NCBI RefSeq assembly: GCF_011300875.1
Contig: NZ_CP049862.1
Location: forward strand, 806,001-870,000
DNA from: Sanguibacter sp. HDW7
Lineage (GTDB): Bacteria; Actinomycetota; Actinomycetes; Actinomycetales; Cellulomonadaceae
Direction: 5' to 3'
DNA: 64,000 nt
This document shows, one piece after another, positions 16,601-25,397 of the stretch. The first letter of the stretch is position 1. Every line of letters starts with the position of its first letter. The position numbers were made by a program, and so were the translations under genes. The notes under the pieces were generated by a model. That model was not told the DNA's origin and ran no database searches. It saw only the letters and a program-made list of their open reading frames with translations.

Positions 16601-19600
16601 CGGCGTCGTCACGCAGGAGACCCCGACGCTCGTCACCCCGGCGGGCATCAAGGATCTCGACTTCGGTGACCCCGTCGACGCGGTCAACCGTGTTGCGGTC
16701 CAGCTCTCGGACGGCGACGAGGCGAACGGCGAGGCCGACGTCCTCGTCGCCGAGTTCCACGAGGGTGCCTCGGCGGGCGACTCGGAGAGCACGACGCTCG
16801 AGACCGAGCTGGCCAAGAGTGGCGCGTTCACGAAGATCGTCGAGGAGACGTCGCCGCTGGTCGACGTCATCTTCACGGGCCACACCCACAAGAAGTACGC
16901 GTGGCTCGCACCAGTGACGGGCGGCGGCACGCGTCCCATCGTCCAGACGGGCAACTACGGCGAGAACGTCGGTGTCGTCGAGATCACCGTCGACCGCGCG
17001 TCGGGCGACGTCACCGACGCGTCCGCCCGCAACGTCGCCCGCACGACGACCGCGGACACCGACCTCGTCGCGGAGTTCCCGCGCGTGGCGGCCGTCAAGA
17101 CGATCGTCGACAAGGCGCTCGCCGACGCGAACGAGATCGGCAAGCAGCAGGTCGGTTCGGTGACGGCGGACATCACCACCGCGTTCACGGGCGGTACCTA
17201 CGGCCCCGACGGCTACGTCAGCTCGACGCCGGGCACGACCGTCGGTCGCGACAACCGCGGCGCCGAGTCGACCATGGGTCGCCTCGTGGCCAACGCGCTG
17301 CGCGACACCCTCAAGGGTGTCCAGGCCGGCGCTGACATCGGCGTCGTCAACCCGGGCGGCCTGCGCGGCGAGCTCCTCTACGCCAGGAGCGGCGAGGAGA
17401 CCGCGGACGGCATCGTCACGTACGCCGAGGCCAACGCGGTGCTCCCGTTCGTCAACAACCTCTGGTCGACGACGCTCACGGGCGCGCAGCTCAAGGTCAT
17501 GCTCGAGCAGCAGTGGCAGACCAACCCCGACGGCACGATCCCGTCGCGGTCCTACCTGCAGCTCGGCCTGTCCGACAACGTGTCGTACACCTACGACTCC
17601 ACGCGGGCGCTCGGCGACCGCATCACCTCCATCACGGTGAACGGCAAGAGCGTCGTGGCGGCGGACACCTTCCGCGTCGGCACGTTCTCGTTCCTCGCGA
17701 CCGGCGGTGACAACTTCCGGGTCTTCACCGAGGGCACGAGCACCGTCGACTCCGGTCTCATCGACCGCGACGCGTGGATCGCGTACCTCACGGCCCACCC
17801 GAAGCTCGCCCCGTCCTTCGCGGAGGCTGCGGTCGAGATCACGGGTGCACCGACGACGCTCTCGGTGGGCGACGCCGTGTCGATCGGGGTCAAGGGCCTC
17901 GACCTCACGAGCCTCGGTGCCAAGCGCAACACGTCGATCACGGCGACGCTCCACGGCGGCAACCTGCCGGCCACGGGCATCGCTCTCGGCACCGCGACGG
18001 TGACCGACGGTGCGGCCACGGTGACCGGGACCGTCCCGGCCTCGGCGGCACGCGCGACGCAGGTCCGGCTCGCGGTCGCGGGCTCGGGCACCGTCGTCAC
18101 CCTGCACCTCGACGCGGCGGTCGCCGTGCCGACGGGGCAGAAGAACCTCACGCTGCTCAACATCAACGACTTCCACGGGCGGATCGACGCCAACACGGTG
18201 AAGTTCGCGGGGACGGTCGAGCAGCTGCGCAAGGCTGGCGGGGAGGGCTCGACGCTCTTCCTCTCGGCCGGTGACAACATCGGCGCGTCGCTCTTCGCGT
18301 CGGCTTTTGCGAAGGACACCCCGACGCTCGAGGTGCTCAACGCGCTCGGGCTCGAGGCCTCGGCGGTCGGCAACCACGAGTTCGACCAGGGCTTCGCGGA
18401 TCTCACCGGTCGCGTGGACACCGAGGCGGACTTCGCCTACCTCGGCGCGAACGTCTACGCCAAGGGCACGACGAACCCGGCGCTGCCGGAGTTCAAGATC
18501 GTCGAGAAGGACGGCCTCAAGGTCGGCGTCATCGGCGTCGTCACCCAGGAGACCCCGACGCTGGTCACCCCGGCCGGCATCGCGAGCCTCGACTTCGGTG
18601 ACCCCGTCGAGGCCGTCAACCGCGTCGCGGCCCAGCTCTCGGACGGTGACGAGTCGAACGGCGAGGCCGACGTCCTCGTCGCCGAGTTCCACGAGGGCGC
18701 GTCCGCCGGCGACACGGAGAGCACGACGCTCGAGGCCGAGCTGGCCAAGGGCGGCGCGTTCGCCGAGATCATCACCGAGACGTCGCCCCTGGTCGATGTC
18801 ATCTTCACGGGCCACACCCACAAGAAGTACGCGTGGCTCGCACCGGTGACGGGCGGCGGCACGCGCCCCGTCGTGCAGACCGGCAGCTATGGCGAGAACA
18901 TCGGCAAGGTCGTCCTCAACGTCGACACGGCGACGAACGCGGTCGTCTCGGCGACCGTCGAGAACGTCGCGCGCACCTCGGCGTCGGACGCCTCGCTCGT
19001 CTCCGCCTACCCGCGGGTCGCGAACGTCAAGCAGATCGTCGACGACGCCCTCGCGGCGGCGAACGAGGTCGGCAAGCAGCAGGTCGGCACGGTGAAGGCG
19101 GACATCACGACCGCCTACTCGGGCGGCAGCTACGGCCCGGACGGCTTCGTCGGCCCGGGACCGAAGGTCACGGACGGTCGTGACAACCGCGGCGCTGAGT
19201 CCACCCTCGGCAACCTCGTGGCCAACGCGCTGCGCGACACCCTCGCGGGCGTCCAGGCCGGCGCCGACATCGGCGTCGTCAACCCGGGCGGCTTGCGGTC
19301 CGACCTCCTCTTCGCGAAGAGCGGCGACGAGGCGACCGACGGCATCGTCACCTTCGCGGAGGCCAACGCGGTGCTCCCGTTCGTCAACAACCTCTGGTCG
19401 ACGACGCTCACGGGTGCGCAGCTCAAGACGATGCTCGAGCAGCAGTGGCAGACCAACGCGGACGGCACGATCCCGTCGAGGTCCTACCTGCAGCTCGGCC
19501 TGTCCGACAACGTGTCGTACACCTACGACTCCACGCGGGCGCTCGGCGACCGCATCACGTCCATCACGGTGAACGGCAAGAGCGTTGTGGCGGCGGACAC

Positions 19601-20921
19601 CTTCCGCGTCGGCACGTTCTCGTTCCTCGCGACCGGCGGTGACAACTTCCGGGTCTTCACCGAGGGCACGAGCACCGTCGACTCCGGTCTCATCGACCGC
19701 GACGCGTGGATGGCCTACCTCACCGCGAACCAGGGCCTCGAGCCGTCGTTCGCGGAGCGTGCCGTCGAGGTCACGGGCAACCCCGCAACCGTCGTCGCCG
19801 GCACGGCGCTCTCGTTCGGCGTCGCGGGTCTCGACCTCACGAGCCTCGGCGCGAAGCGCAACACGTCGATGACGGCGACCTTCCACGGAGGCACGCTCCC
19901 GCAGGCAGGCGTCGCGCTCGGCACGATCCCGGTGACCGAGGGCGTCGCCACGGTCGCGGGCACGGTCCCGGCGGCAGCCGCCACCGCGACGGTGCTCCGC
20001 CTCACGGCCGTGCCGTCGGGCACCGTCGTCGAGGTCCCGCTCACGGTGACGGCCCCGGTCGTCGTCGACCCCGTGCGGACCAGCACGACGCTCACCGTCA
20101 CGGGCGACCGCGTCGAGGGTCGCGAGCTCACGCTCACGGCGAAGGTGACCCCGGCCGCGGCCGGCGTCGTCGAGTTCCTCGACGGCAGCAAGGTCGTCGG
20201 GCGCGTCACGGTGGCCTCGGGCACCGCGACCCTCCGCACGTCGAGCCTCGCGAAGGGCGTCCACCGCCTCGCCGCGCGGTTCGTGCCGACGGACCCGAAG
20301 GCCTACCTGGGATCGACCTCGGCGACGAGCGTCGTGACGATCGCCGCACGGCCTGTGGTGAAGTCCGCGGTCTCGGTGTCGATCAAGGTCTCCCCGTCGC
20401 GCGTCGCCTACGGCACGGCGGCGAAGGCCACCGTCACCGTCGTGGGCAGGACCGCGGCGCCCAAGGGCGTCGTCGGGATCTACGACGGCAACAAGCGCAT
20501 CGCTCTCGGCACGCTCAAGGTGTCGGGACGCACGGGCAAGGTGACCGTGACGCTGCCGAAGTCCCTGAAGACCGGGACCCACCGCCTCACGGCACGCTAC
20601 GGCGGGACGTCGACGACCCTCGCGGGCACGTCGAGCGCCACGTCGCTCAAGGTGGTCAAGGCGAAGCCGAAGGTCACCGTCTCGGTCGCCCGTGACGGCC
20701 GGAGCATCACCGTGCGCGTGAGCGCCAAGGGCTTCACCCCGACGGGCAAGGTCTCGGTGCGCGTCGACAAGGGCCGCACCAAGGTCGTGACGCTCCGCAA
20801 GGGCACCACGAAGGTGACGCTCGAGAAGCCGCGCCGCGGCAAGCACGTCTACACGGTCAGCTACTCGGGCACGTGGGACACGGAGAGCAAGACCGTCAAG
20901 GTGACCCGCGTCATCCGCTGA
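13686..20921 (+). CDS. Giant secreted nuclease / duplicated 5'-nucleotidase
   Basis: 2411-residue exoprotein for extracellular nucleic acid and nucleotide breakdown. ATG 13686 (GGGGA upstream) starts a clear signal peptide ending near AATAAVS; the frame is open further upstream but without support. Order: lamin-tail-like domain (about 39-200), linker and OB-like part (220-480), endonuclease/exonuclease/phosphatase domain (about 494-835; FNVLNYF, LMEIENS, GDFNSY, SSDHDP), nucleotidase 1 (845-1475) and nucleotidase 2 (1489-2121), then Ig-like repeats (2125-2411). Each nucleotidase has NINDFHGR, SAGDN, VGNHEFDQG, GHTHKK and a C-terminal NPGGLR substrate domain. No LPxTG or membrane anchor. The two nucleotidases are in register at 1932 bases (644 codons). 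Confidence 0.93.
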   Translation: MRKHPVRAGVVATLASASMIGTIGLVTAGAATAAVSPGAPVVINEAYGGGGNGGATLRRDFVELYNPGTAPIALDGYSVQYASAAGASWQVTALTGSIPAKGYFLVGQAAGAGGSVDLPAVDVNGSIPMSGTGFKVALVSSTTPLTCGATCAADPAVVDLVATGAGSAGAPAPAPSASTSISRTNGVNTANNAADFTAGAPTPTNAAGQTTPGTDPDPDPGDDPLERTIAEIQGTGDATPLAGKLVRTTGVVTAAYATGGFNGIVVQTPGADTTPGASDAIFVYLGSGNGAGGHAIGDHVTVTGTPAEFNGLTQITGPGLVVAADAAGTGAAVPLAIEWPEKDTDREAVESMLIAPQGDMTVTNTYSTGQYGEVGLAVGTTPLLQPTDVARPGTPEAADVAADNAARGVVLDDGASTNFTSSANQSQTPPYVSLSKPVRVGAKVTFDAPLVVDYRNNTWKLNPTSQVTPGQESATFENTRTDAPSATALGAGDLTIASFNVLNYFTTLGADVPGCTSYEDRAGTGITVRECTGDGPRGAWDGASLARQQAKIVAAIDALDASVVGLMEIENSAKLGENADEAVVTLVAALNALAGSERWDYVRSSADLPPVAEQDVITNAIIFQKAKVTPVGASVALGDLSGSGEPFVNAREPIGQAFAPAAGGAPFLAVVNHLKSKGSAGPLTGDADTGDGQGASNASRVAQATALKDWVPTVLADLATDGHQVADVALLGDFNSYAQEDPMKVLRDAGYTDSQTKNPATEHSYSFSGLSGSLDHVLLNDSMLARTTGADIWNINAPEAIALEYSRYNSHGTLFYDETPFRSSDHDPVIAAFRANTVSATSKLTFVNINDFHGRIDANTVKFAGTIEQLRKAGGEGSTLFLSAGDNIGASLFASAFAKDTPTLEVLDALGLEASAVGNHEFDQGFADLTGRVDTEADFTYLGANVYAKGTTNPALPEFKIVEKDGLKVGVIGVVTQETPTLVTPAGIKDLDFGDPVDAVNRVAVQLSDGDEANGEADVLVAEFHEGASAGDSESTTLETELAKSGAFTKIVEETSPLVDVIFTGHTHKKYAWLAPVTGGGTRPIVQTGNYGENVGVVEITVDRASGDVTDASARNVARTTTADTDLVAEFPRVAAVKTIVDKALADANEIGKQQVGSVTADITTAFTGGTYGPDGYVSSTPGTTVGRDNRGAESTMGRLVANALRDTLKGVQAGADIGVVNPGGLRGELLYARSGEETADGIVTYAEANAVLPFVNNLWSTTLTGAQLKVMLEQQWQTNPDGTIPSRSYLQLGLSDNVSYTYDSTRALGDRITSITVNGKSVVAADTFRVGTFSFLATGGDNFRVFTEGTSTVDSGLIDRDAWIAYLTAHPKLAPSFAEAAVEITGAPTTLSVGDAVSIGVKGLDLTSLGAKRNTSITATLHGGNLPATGIALGTATVTDGAATVTGTVPASAARATQVRLAVAGSGTVVTLHLDAAVAVPTGQKNLTLLNINDFHGRIDANTVKFAGTVEQLRKAGGEGSTLFLSAGDNIGASLFASAFAKDTPTLEVLNALGLEASAVGNHEFDQGFADLTGRVDTEADFAYLGANVYAKGTTNPALPEFKIVEKDGLKVGVIGVVTQETPTLVTPAGIASLDFGDPVEAVNRVAAQLSDGDESNGEADVLVAEFHEGASAGDTESTTLEAELAKGGAFAEIITETSPLVDVIFTGHTHKKYAWLAPVTGGGTRPVVQTGSYGENIGKVVLNVDTATNAVVSATVENVARTSASDASLVSAYPRVANVKQIVDDALAAANEVGKQQVGTVKADITTAYSGGSYGPDGFVGPGPKVTDGRDNRGAESTLGNLVANALRDTLAGVQAGADIGVVNPGGLRSDLLFAKSGDEATDGIVTFAEANAVLPFVNNLWSTTLTGAQLKTMLEQQWQTNADGTIPSRSYLQLGLSDNVSYTYDSTRALGDRITSITVNGKSVVAADTFRVGTFSFLATGGDNFRVFTEGTSTVDSGLIDRDAWMAYLTANQGLEPSFAERAVEVTGNPATVVAGTALSFGVAGLDLTSLGAKRNTSMTATFHGGTLPQAGVALGTIPVTEGVATVAGTVPAAAATATVLRLTAVPSGTVVEVPLTVTAPVVVDPVRTSTTLTVTGDRVEGRELTLTAKVTPAAAGVVEFLDGSKVVGRVTVASGTATLRTSSLAKGVHRLAARFVPTDPKAYLGSTSATSVVTIAARPVVKSAVSVSIKVSPSRVAYGTAAKATVTVVGRTAAPKGVVGIYDGNKRIALGTLKVSGRTGKVTVTLPKSLKTGTHRLTARYGGTSTTLAGTSSATSLKVVKAKPKVTVSVARDGRSITVRVSAKGFTPTGKVSVRVDKGRTKVVTLRKGTTKVTLEKPRRGKHVYTVSYSGTWDTESKTVKVTRVIR
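16219..20050 (+). repeat. Internal tandem duplication, 1932-base period
   Basis: Two consecutive nucleotidase modules inside the exoprotein gene. Landmarks repeat at a constant offset of 1932 bases: CCACGGGCGG at 16241 and 18173, TCTGGTCGAC at 17461 and 19393. No net indel across the module. Long stretches are identical at nucleotide level, and the differences concentrate in the linker and in the region after GHTHKK. Confidence 0.9.
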
Positions 20922-20932
20922 CGTTCCGCCTG

Positions 20933-20968
20933 CAGCGGGGCCGTGCGCGGAAGCGCACGGCCCCGCTG
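20933..20968 (+). terminator. Terminator hairpin after the nuclease gene
   Basis: Perfect 16-bp stem (20933-20948 with 20953-20968), loop GGAA, followed by TGTTGTG. Twelve bases after the stop codon. Confidence 0.85.
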
Positions 20969-20972
20969 TGTT

Positions 20973-21037
20973 GTGCCACGACGCGGTGCTGGCCATGATG
21001 CGGTGCTGTGCCACGACGCTGTGCCGTGCCACGACGC
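20973..21037. repeat. Short direct repeats GTGCCACGACGC
   Basis: The dodecamer occurs at 20973-20984, 21008-21019 and 21026-21037, mixed with two copies of GCGGTGCTG. It lies between the terminator and the exonuclease gene, with no coding content. Confidence 0.7.
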
Positions 21038-21121
21038 CCGTGCGGGATGTCGGAGGCATGGGGGAGGATGGAGGACGCCGGGCAACCCCGGCCTCGTCCG
21101 TACGCACCCGCAGGAGAACCC

Positions 21122-21922
21122 GTGTCGATCAAGGTCACGACGGTCAACGTCAACGGCATCCGCGCCGCCTACCGCAAGGGCATGGACGCATGGCTCGCCA
21201 CGGAGGCCCCGGACGTCGTGCTCATCCAGGAGGTGCGGGCGCCCGACGACATCGTGCACGACCTCATCGGCGACGGCTGGCACGTCGTCCACCAGGCGTG
21301 CACCGTCAAGGGACGCGCGGGCGTCGCGATCGCGTCGCGGCTGCCGCTGTCGGCCGCACGCATCGGCCTGGCGGAGCTCGAGCCGGACGTCGACACGGGC
21401 CGCTGGGTCGAGGCCGACGTCGAGCTGCCATCGGGCGGGACGCTCACGGTCGTCTCGACGTACATCCACTCGGGCACGGCCGGCACCCCGAAGATGGACG
21501 AGAAGTACGCGCACCTCGAGAAGGTCACGGTGCGGATGCGCGAGCTCGCCGCGGCCGGCGGCTACGCGGTCGTCGCGGGTGACATCAACATCGCCCACGC
21601 CAACAACGACATCAAGAACTGGAAGGGCAACCTCAAGAGCGCCGGGTTCCTCCCCGAGGAGCGCGCGTACCTCGACCTGTGGTTCGGCGAGCTCGGCTTC
21701 GTCGACCTCGGCCGGCGCTTCGCGGGCGACGTGCCCGGCCCGTACACGTGGTGGTCCAACCGCGGCCAGGCCTTCGACAACGACTCGGGCTGGCGCATCG
21801 ACTACCACATGACGACGCCCGCGCTCGCAGACGCCGCGACGTCGATCGAGGTGGGGCGCGCGGCAAGCTACGACACCCGCTGGTCGGACCACGCCCCGCT
21901 CACGGCGGTCTACGACATCTGA
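21122..21922 (+). CDS. xthA: Exodeoxyribonuclease III / AP endonuclease
   Basis: DNA repair nuclease of the exonuclease III family, 266 residues. The start is GTG 21122 with AGGAGAA upstream; the protein then begins at once with the conserved strand VTTVNVNGIRAA. Other motifs: DVVLIQEVRA (metal-binding Glu), the GDINIAH loop, NWKGNLKSAGF, RIDYHM and the C-terminal SDHAPL with the catalytic His. Cytoplasmic, no signal peptide. Independent of the upstream secreted nuclease, since a terminator separates them. Confidence 0.95.
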   Translation: MSIKVTTVNVNGIRAAYRKGMDAWLATEAPDVVLIQEVRAPDDIVHDLIGDGWHVVHQACTVKGRAGVAIASRLPLSAARIGLAELEPDVDTGRWVEADVELPSGGTLTVVSTYIHSGTAGTPKMDEKYAHLEKVTVRMRELAAAGGYAVVAGDINIAHANNDIKNWKGNLKSAGFLPEERAYLDLWFGELGFVDLGRRFAGDVPGPYTWWSNRGQAFDNDSGWRIDYHMTTPALADAATSIEVGRAASYDTRWSDHAPLTAVYDI

Positions 21923-21932
21923 GGTCCGGCCG

Positions 21933-23117
21933 CTACGGCCTGAGCGCCTCGAGCGACTCGCCGAGGACCGCGATCCCGTGGTCGAGGTCCTCGGCGTGGA
22001 TGGTGAGGGGCGGAGCGAGCCGCAGCGTCCGCCCGTGCGTCTCCTTGGCGAGGACGCCGCGCCCTGCCATCGCCTCGCACACTGCGCGGCCCGTGACGCC
22101 CCAGGCGTCCGGCACGTCGACGCCGGCCCACAGCCCGACGCCCCGCACGGCGTCGAGCAGCCCGGCGCGGCGCAGCTCGTCGAGACCGTCGTGCAGCCTC
22201 ACCCCGAGCGTGCGTGCACGTTCCTGGAGGTCGCCGGGCTCGAGCAGCCCGACGACGGCCAGCCCGACCGCGCACGCGAGCGGGTTGCCGCCGAACGTCG
22301 ACCCGTGCGTGCCGGGCGTGAGGAGATCGAGCACGTCGGCCCGCCCGACGACGCCGCTCACGGGCAGGATCCCGCCGCCGAGCGCCTTGCCGAGGCAGGT
22401 GAGGTCGGCACGCACGTCGCTCAGCTGCGCGGCGAGCGTCGTGCCCGTGCGGCCGAGGCCGGACTGCACCTCGTCGAGCACGAGCATCGTGCCCGTGACG
22501 TGGCAGAGCGCGCGCAGCGCCGGCAGGTAGCCGGAGGAAGGGACGACGACGCCCGCCTCGCCCTGGACGGGCTCGACGAGCACGGCGACGGTCGTCGCGT
22601 CGATCGCGGCGCGCACCGCCTCGACGTCGTCGTACGGGACGACGCGGAACCCGGGCGTGTACGGCCCGAAGTGGTCGTGGACGTCGGGATCGGTCGAGAA
22701 CGACGTGATCGTCGTCGTGCGGCCGTGGAAGCTGCCGGAGGCGACGATGATCGTCGCCTCGCCGTCCGGCACGCCGCGCACGAGGTAGCCCCAGCGACGC
22801 ACGGCCTTGATCGCGGTCTCGACGGCCTCGGCGCCCGTGTTCATCGGCAGGTAGCGCTCCGTGCCCGTGAGGCCGGTGACCGCCTCGGCGAACGGCTCGA
22901 GCAGCGGATGCTCGAACGCGCGTGACGTGAGAGTGATCCGGTCGAGCTGCGTGTGCGCGGCGGCGAGCAGCGCGGGGTGACGATGCCCGAAGTTCAGGGC
23001 GGAGAACCCGGCGAGCATGTCGAGGTAGCGGCGGCCCGAGGTGTCGTGGACCCAGGCGCCCTCGCCGCGGGTGAGCACGACGTTCAGGGACTCGTAGTTG
23101 TGGACCAGCGCGGACAT
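21933..23117 (-). CDS. rocD: Ornithine-oxo-acid aminotransferase
   Basis: Class III PLP aminotransferase moving the delta-amino group of ornithine to 2-oxoglutarate, 394 residues, normal for RocD. ATG 23117-23115, GGGAGG upstream. Family pattern: NTGAEAVETAIK, ASGSFHGRTTT, LDEVQSGLGRTG, and the PLP lysine in CLGKALGGGILPVS (about Lys242). The start matches RocD (SALVHNYESL...). Other class III aminotransferases are possible, but the N-terminus and the GGGILPVS motif favour RocD. Confidence 0.9.
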   Translation of the reverse strand: MSALVHNYESLNVVLTRGEGAWVHDTSGRRYLDMLAGFSALNFGHRHPALLAAAHTQLDRITLTSRAFEHPLLEPFAEAVTGLTGTERYLPMNTGAEAVETAIKAVRRWGYLVRGVPDGEATIIVASGSFHGRTTTITSFSTDPDVHDHFGPYTPGFRVVPYDDVEAVRAAIDATTVAVLVEPVQGEAGVVVPSSGYLPALRALCHVTGTMLVLDEVQSGLGRTGTTLAAQLSDVRADLTCLGKALGGGILPVSGVVGRADVLDLLTPGTHGSTFGGNPLACAVGLAVVGLLEPGDLQERARTLGVRLHDGLDELRRAGLLDAVRGVGLWAGVDVPDAWGVTGRAVCEAMAGRGVLAKETHGRTLRLAPPLTIHAEDLDHGIAVLGESLEALRP

Positions 23118-23253
23118 CGTCGACCTCCCGGACCAGGGGAGCCGGTGGACCGACGCCCGGTCACCCGAGCGTAGCGCGGCGCCTCCGGCGGCGGGCCGGG
23201 AATCCTCAGAGCATGGGCCGGGCTGCCCGCTGGTGCCTGCGGGCACCCGAGGG

Positions 23254-24360
23254 TCAGGCCGTGCGCCCCACGAGCGTCCGCAGCGCCTCGATCGTGCGGC
23301 CGGCGGCGTGACCGTCGCCGTACGGGGTCGCGTCCGTGGTCTCGGGCGTGGGCCGCGAGGCGGCCTCGCCGAGCGACGTCCCGCCACCCGTGCCCGACGG
23401 GTCGCGCGGGTCGACGAGGACGTTCCAGCCGAGCTCGACGGTCTCGACCCACTCGGTCTCGGTGCGGACCGTCGTGCAGGGCACGCCGAGGAGGAAGGCC
23501 TCCTTCTGGAGGCCGCCCGAGTCGGTGACGACGCCGCGCGAGGCGAGGACGGCACCCACGAGCTCGGGGTAGGCGAGCGGCGCGTGGAGGTGCACCGCGC
23601 CCGACCACTCGACGCCGGCCTCGGCCGAGCGTGCGACGAGCCGCGGGTGCGCGAGCAACAGCACGGGCACGGGCAGCGCCATGAGCTCGGCGGCGATCGC
23701 GCGCAGGCGCAGGGGATCGTCAGTGTTCTCGGCGCGGTGGAGCGTCGCGACGAGGAACTCCCCGCGGGCGAGCCCCGCCGCGGCGAGGACGGCGTCGACC
23801 GCGGACGTGTCGGCGAGCGCACGCTCGCGCACCTGGAGGAGGACGTCGGTCATGACGTCGCCGACGAGCACGGTCGAGGCAGCGAGGCCCTCGGCGGCCA
23901 GGTGGGCCACCGCGACCTCGGTCGGTGCGAGGCAGAGGTCGGCGGCGTGGTCGGTGAGGACGCGGTTGATCTCCTCGGGCATCGCCCGGTTGAACGACCG
24001 CAGGCCGGCCTCGAGGTGCGCGACGGGCACGTGGAGCTTCACCGCGGACAGGGCACCTGCGAGCGTCGAGTTCGTGTCGCCGTAGACGAGGACGACGTCG
24101 GGGGCGAGCGCCTCGATCGCGTCGTCCATGCCCGCGAGGATCTGCCCCGTCTGGGCGCCGTGCCCGCCCGAGCCGACGCCGAGGTGACGGTCCGGCGCCG
24201 GGATGCCGAGGTCGCGGAAGAAGACGTCGGAGAGCATCGGGTCGTAGTGCTGACCCGTGTGGACGATCGCGTGGTCGACGCCCGCGGCTGCCGCGGCGTG
24301 CGCGACCGGGGCGAGCTTGACGAACTGCGGGCGGGCACCGACGACGGAGAGGATCTTCAC
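23254..24360 (-). CDS. wecB: UDP-N-acetylglucosamine 2-epimerase, non-hydrolysing
   Basis: Interconverts UDP-GlcNAc and UDP-ManNAc for wall or capsule polymers, 368 residues. GTG start at 24360. Family motifs: VVGARPQFVKLAPV at the N-terminus, HTGQHYD, VLVYGDTNSTLAGA, HLEAGLRSFNR and MPEEINR, then the C-terminal TDSGGLQKEA. The partner dehydrogenase lies at 26553 on the other strand. A short stem (23232-23247) follows the stop and may terminate transcription. Confidence 0.94.
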   Translation of the reverse strand: MKILSVVGARPQFVKLAPVAHAAAAAGVDHAIVHTGQHYDPMLSDVFFRDLGIPAPDRHLGVGSGGHGAQTGQILAGMDDAIEALAPDVVLVYGDTNSTLAGALSAVKLHVPVAHLEAGLRSFNRAMPEEINRVLTDHAADLCLAPTEVAVAHLAAEGLAASTVLVGDVMTDVLLQVRERALADTSAVDAVLAAAGLARGEFLVATLHRAENTDDPLRLRAIAAELMALPVPVLLLAHPRLVARSAEAGVEWSGAVHLHAPLAYPELVGAVLASRGVVTDSGGLQKEAFLLGVPCTTVRTETEWVETVELGWNVLVDPRDPSGTGGGTSLGEAASRPTPETTDATPYGDGHAAGRTIEALRTLVGRTA

Positions 24361-24380
24361 GCGGCGAGCCTACCGGCGGT

Positions 24381-25358
24381 TCAGAGCGTCGCGTAGAGCG
24401 CGAGCAGGCGGTCGAGCACGCCGTCGGCCCCGTGGCGTTCGCGCACCCACGCCGTCCGCGCGGCACGCGCCGCGGGGGAGTCGTCGGGTCCCGCGGCGAG
24501 CGTCGCGCGGACGACGTCGACGAGCGACCCCTCGTCCGAACGCACGACGGGCTCGTCCCCGCGCACGTGCGCGACGAGCGGTCGCCCGAGCGCCAGGGCC
24601 TCGAGGTCGGAGATGCCGAGCGCTCCCGCGCGCTGCTGCCCGACGACGAGGTCGGCCCCCGCGAGCAGGGCACGGAACCCGGCCGCGTCCTGCAGCGGGA
24701 CGAGCCGAACCCCCGCCGCGCGAGCGTCGGTCGCGTACGCGCCCCAGTCGAGGCCGACGACGTCGAGGCCGTCGGCCGCGAGCGTGCGCGCAGCCGCGAC
24801 GAGCGACATCCCACCCTTGGCGTCGTCCCAGCGCATGTTGAGCACGACGCGCGTGCCGCGGTGCGCCCCCGCGGGATCGGGCGTCCCCGCAGCGGGGGCG
24901 AAGAGCGCGTCGGGCACGGGGTTGGGCAGGTAGACGGCGTCGTCGCGCAGCTCACGCGCGAGGTCGAGGAGGTCGGGCGTCGCGACGAGGACGAGGTCGG
25001 CGCGCCGGACCGCCGCGCGCACGACGGGCCCGAGCCAGCGCGAGCGCGCGTCGACCCGCACGTCGGTGCCGTGGAGGTGGAGGACGACGGGTCGCCTGGT
25101 CACCCAGCCGTAGTAGCCGGTGACGCCGTAGTGGAGGTGGGCGACGTCGGTGCGCGCGAGCGGGCGGACGGCCCGGACGAGGTCGAGCGCGCGGCGCGCC
25201 GCGACGACGGGCGCCGGCGCCCCGCGCCCCGCGGGGATGCGTCGCAGGTTCCACGCGAGCCCGCGTGCGCGGGCCGTCGTCACGAGCGTCGTCGCGACGC
25301 CCGCGACGTCGTTGACGTGGAGCGCGCGCGGACCGGACGTGGCGGGGCTGGTGGGCAC
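24381..25358 (-). CDS. Glycosyltransferase, GT-B fold, group 1-like
   Basis: Probable cytoplasmic glycosyltransferase, 325 residues. GTG start at 25358, 20 bases of gap to the epimerase gene, so probably the same operon. The N-terminal half has LHVNDVAGVATTLV, then HLHYGVTGYYG and VLHLHGTDVR, as in family 4-like enzymes; the C-terminal half has VVLNMRWDDAKGG and an acidic ISDLEALALGRP motif for the sugar nucleotide. Sugar and acceptor unknown. Confidence 0.8.
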   Translation of the reverse strand: MPTSPATSGPRALHVNDVAGVATTLVTTARARGLAWNLRRIPAGRGAPAPVVAARRALDLVRAVRPLARTDVAHLHYGVTGYYGWVTRRPVVLHLHGTDVRVDARSRWLGPVVRAAVRRADLVLVATPDLLDLARELRDDAVYLPNPVPDALFAPAAGTPDPAGAHRGTRVVLNMRWDDAKGGMSLVAAARTLAADGLDVVGLDWGAYATDARAAGVRLVPLQDAAGFRALLAGADLVVGQQRAGALGISDLEALALGRPLVAHVRGDEPVVRSDEGSLVDVVRATLAAGPDDSPAARAARTAWVRERHGADGVLDRLLALYATL

Positions 25359-25397
25359 GTCACGAGACTAGCCCGCGCGGCGTCCTACCCTGGGTGC

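Noticed and set aside
15078-21107. A 2009-codon open frame on the minus strand
   Set aside because: It is antisense to the giant nuclease gene, rich in Arg/Asp/Glu as expected of a GC-rich mirror frame, and lacks any domain; the plus strand carries clear motifs.
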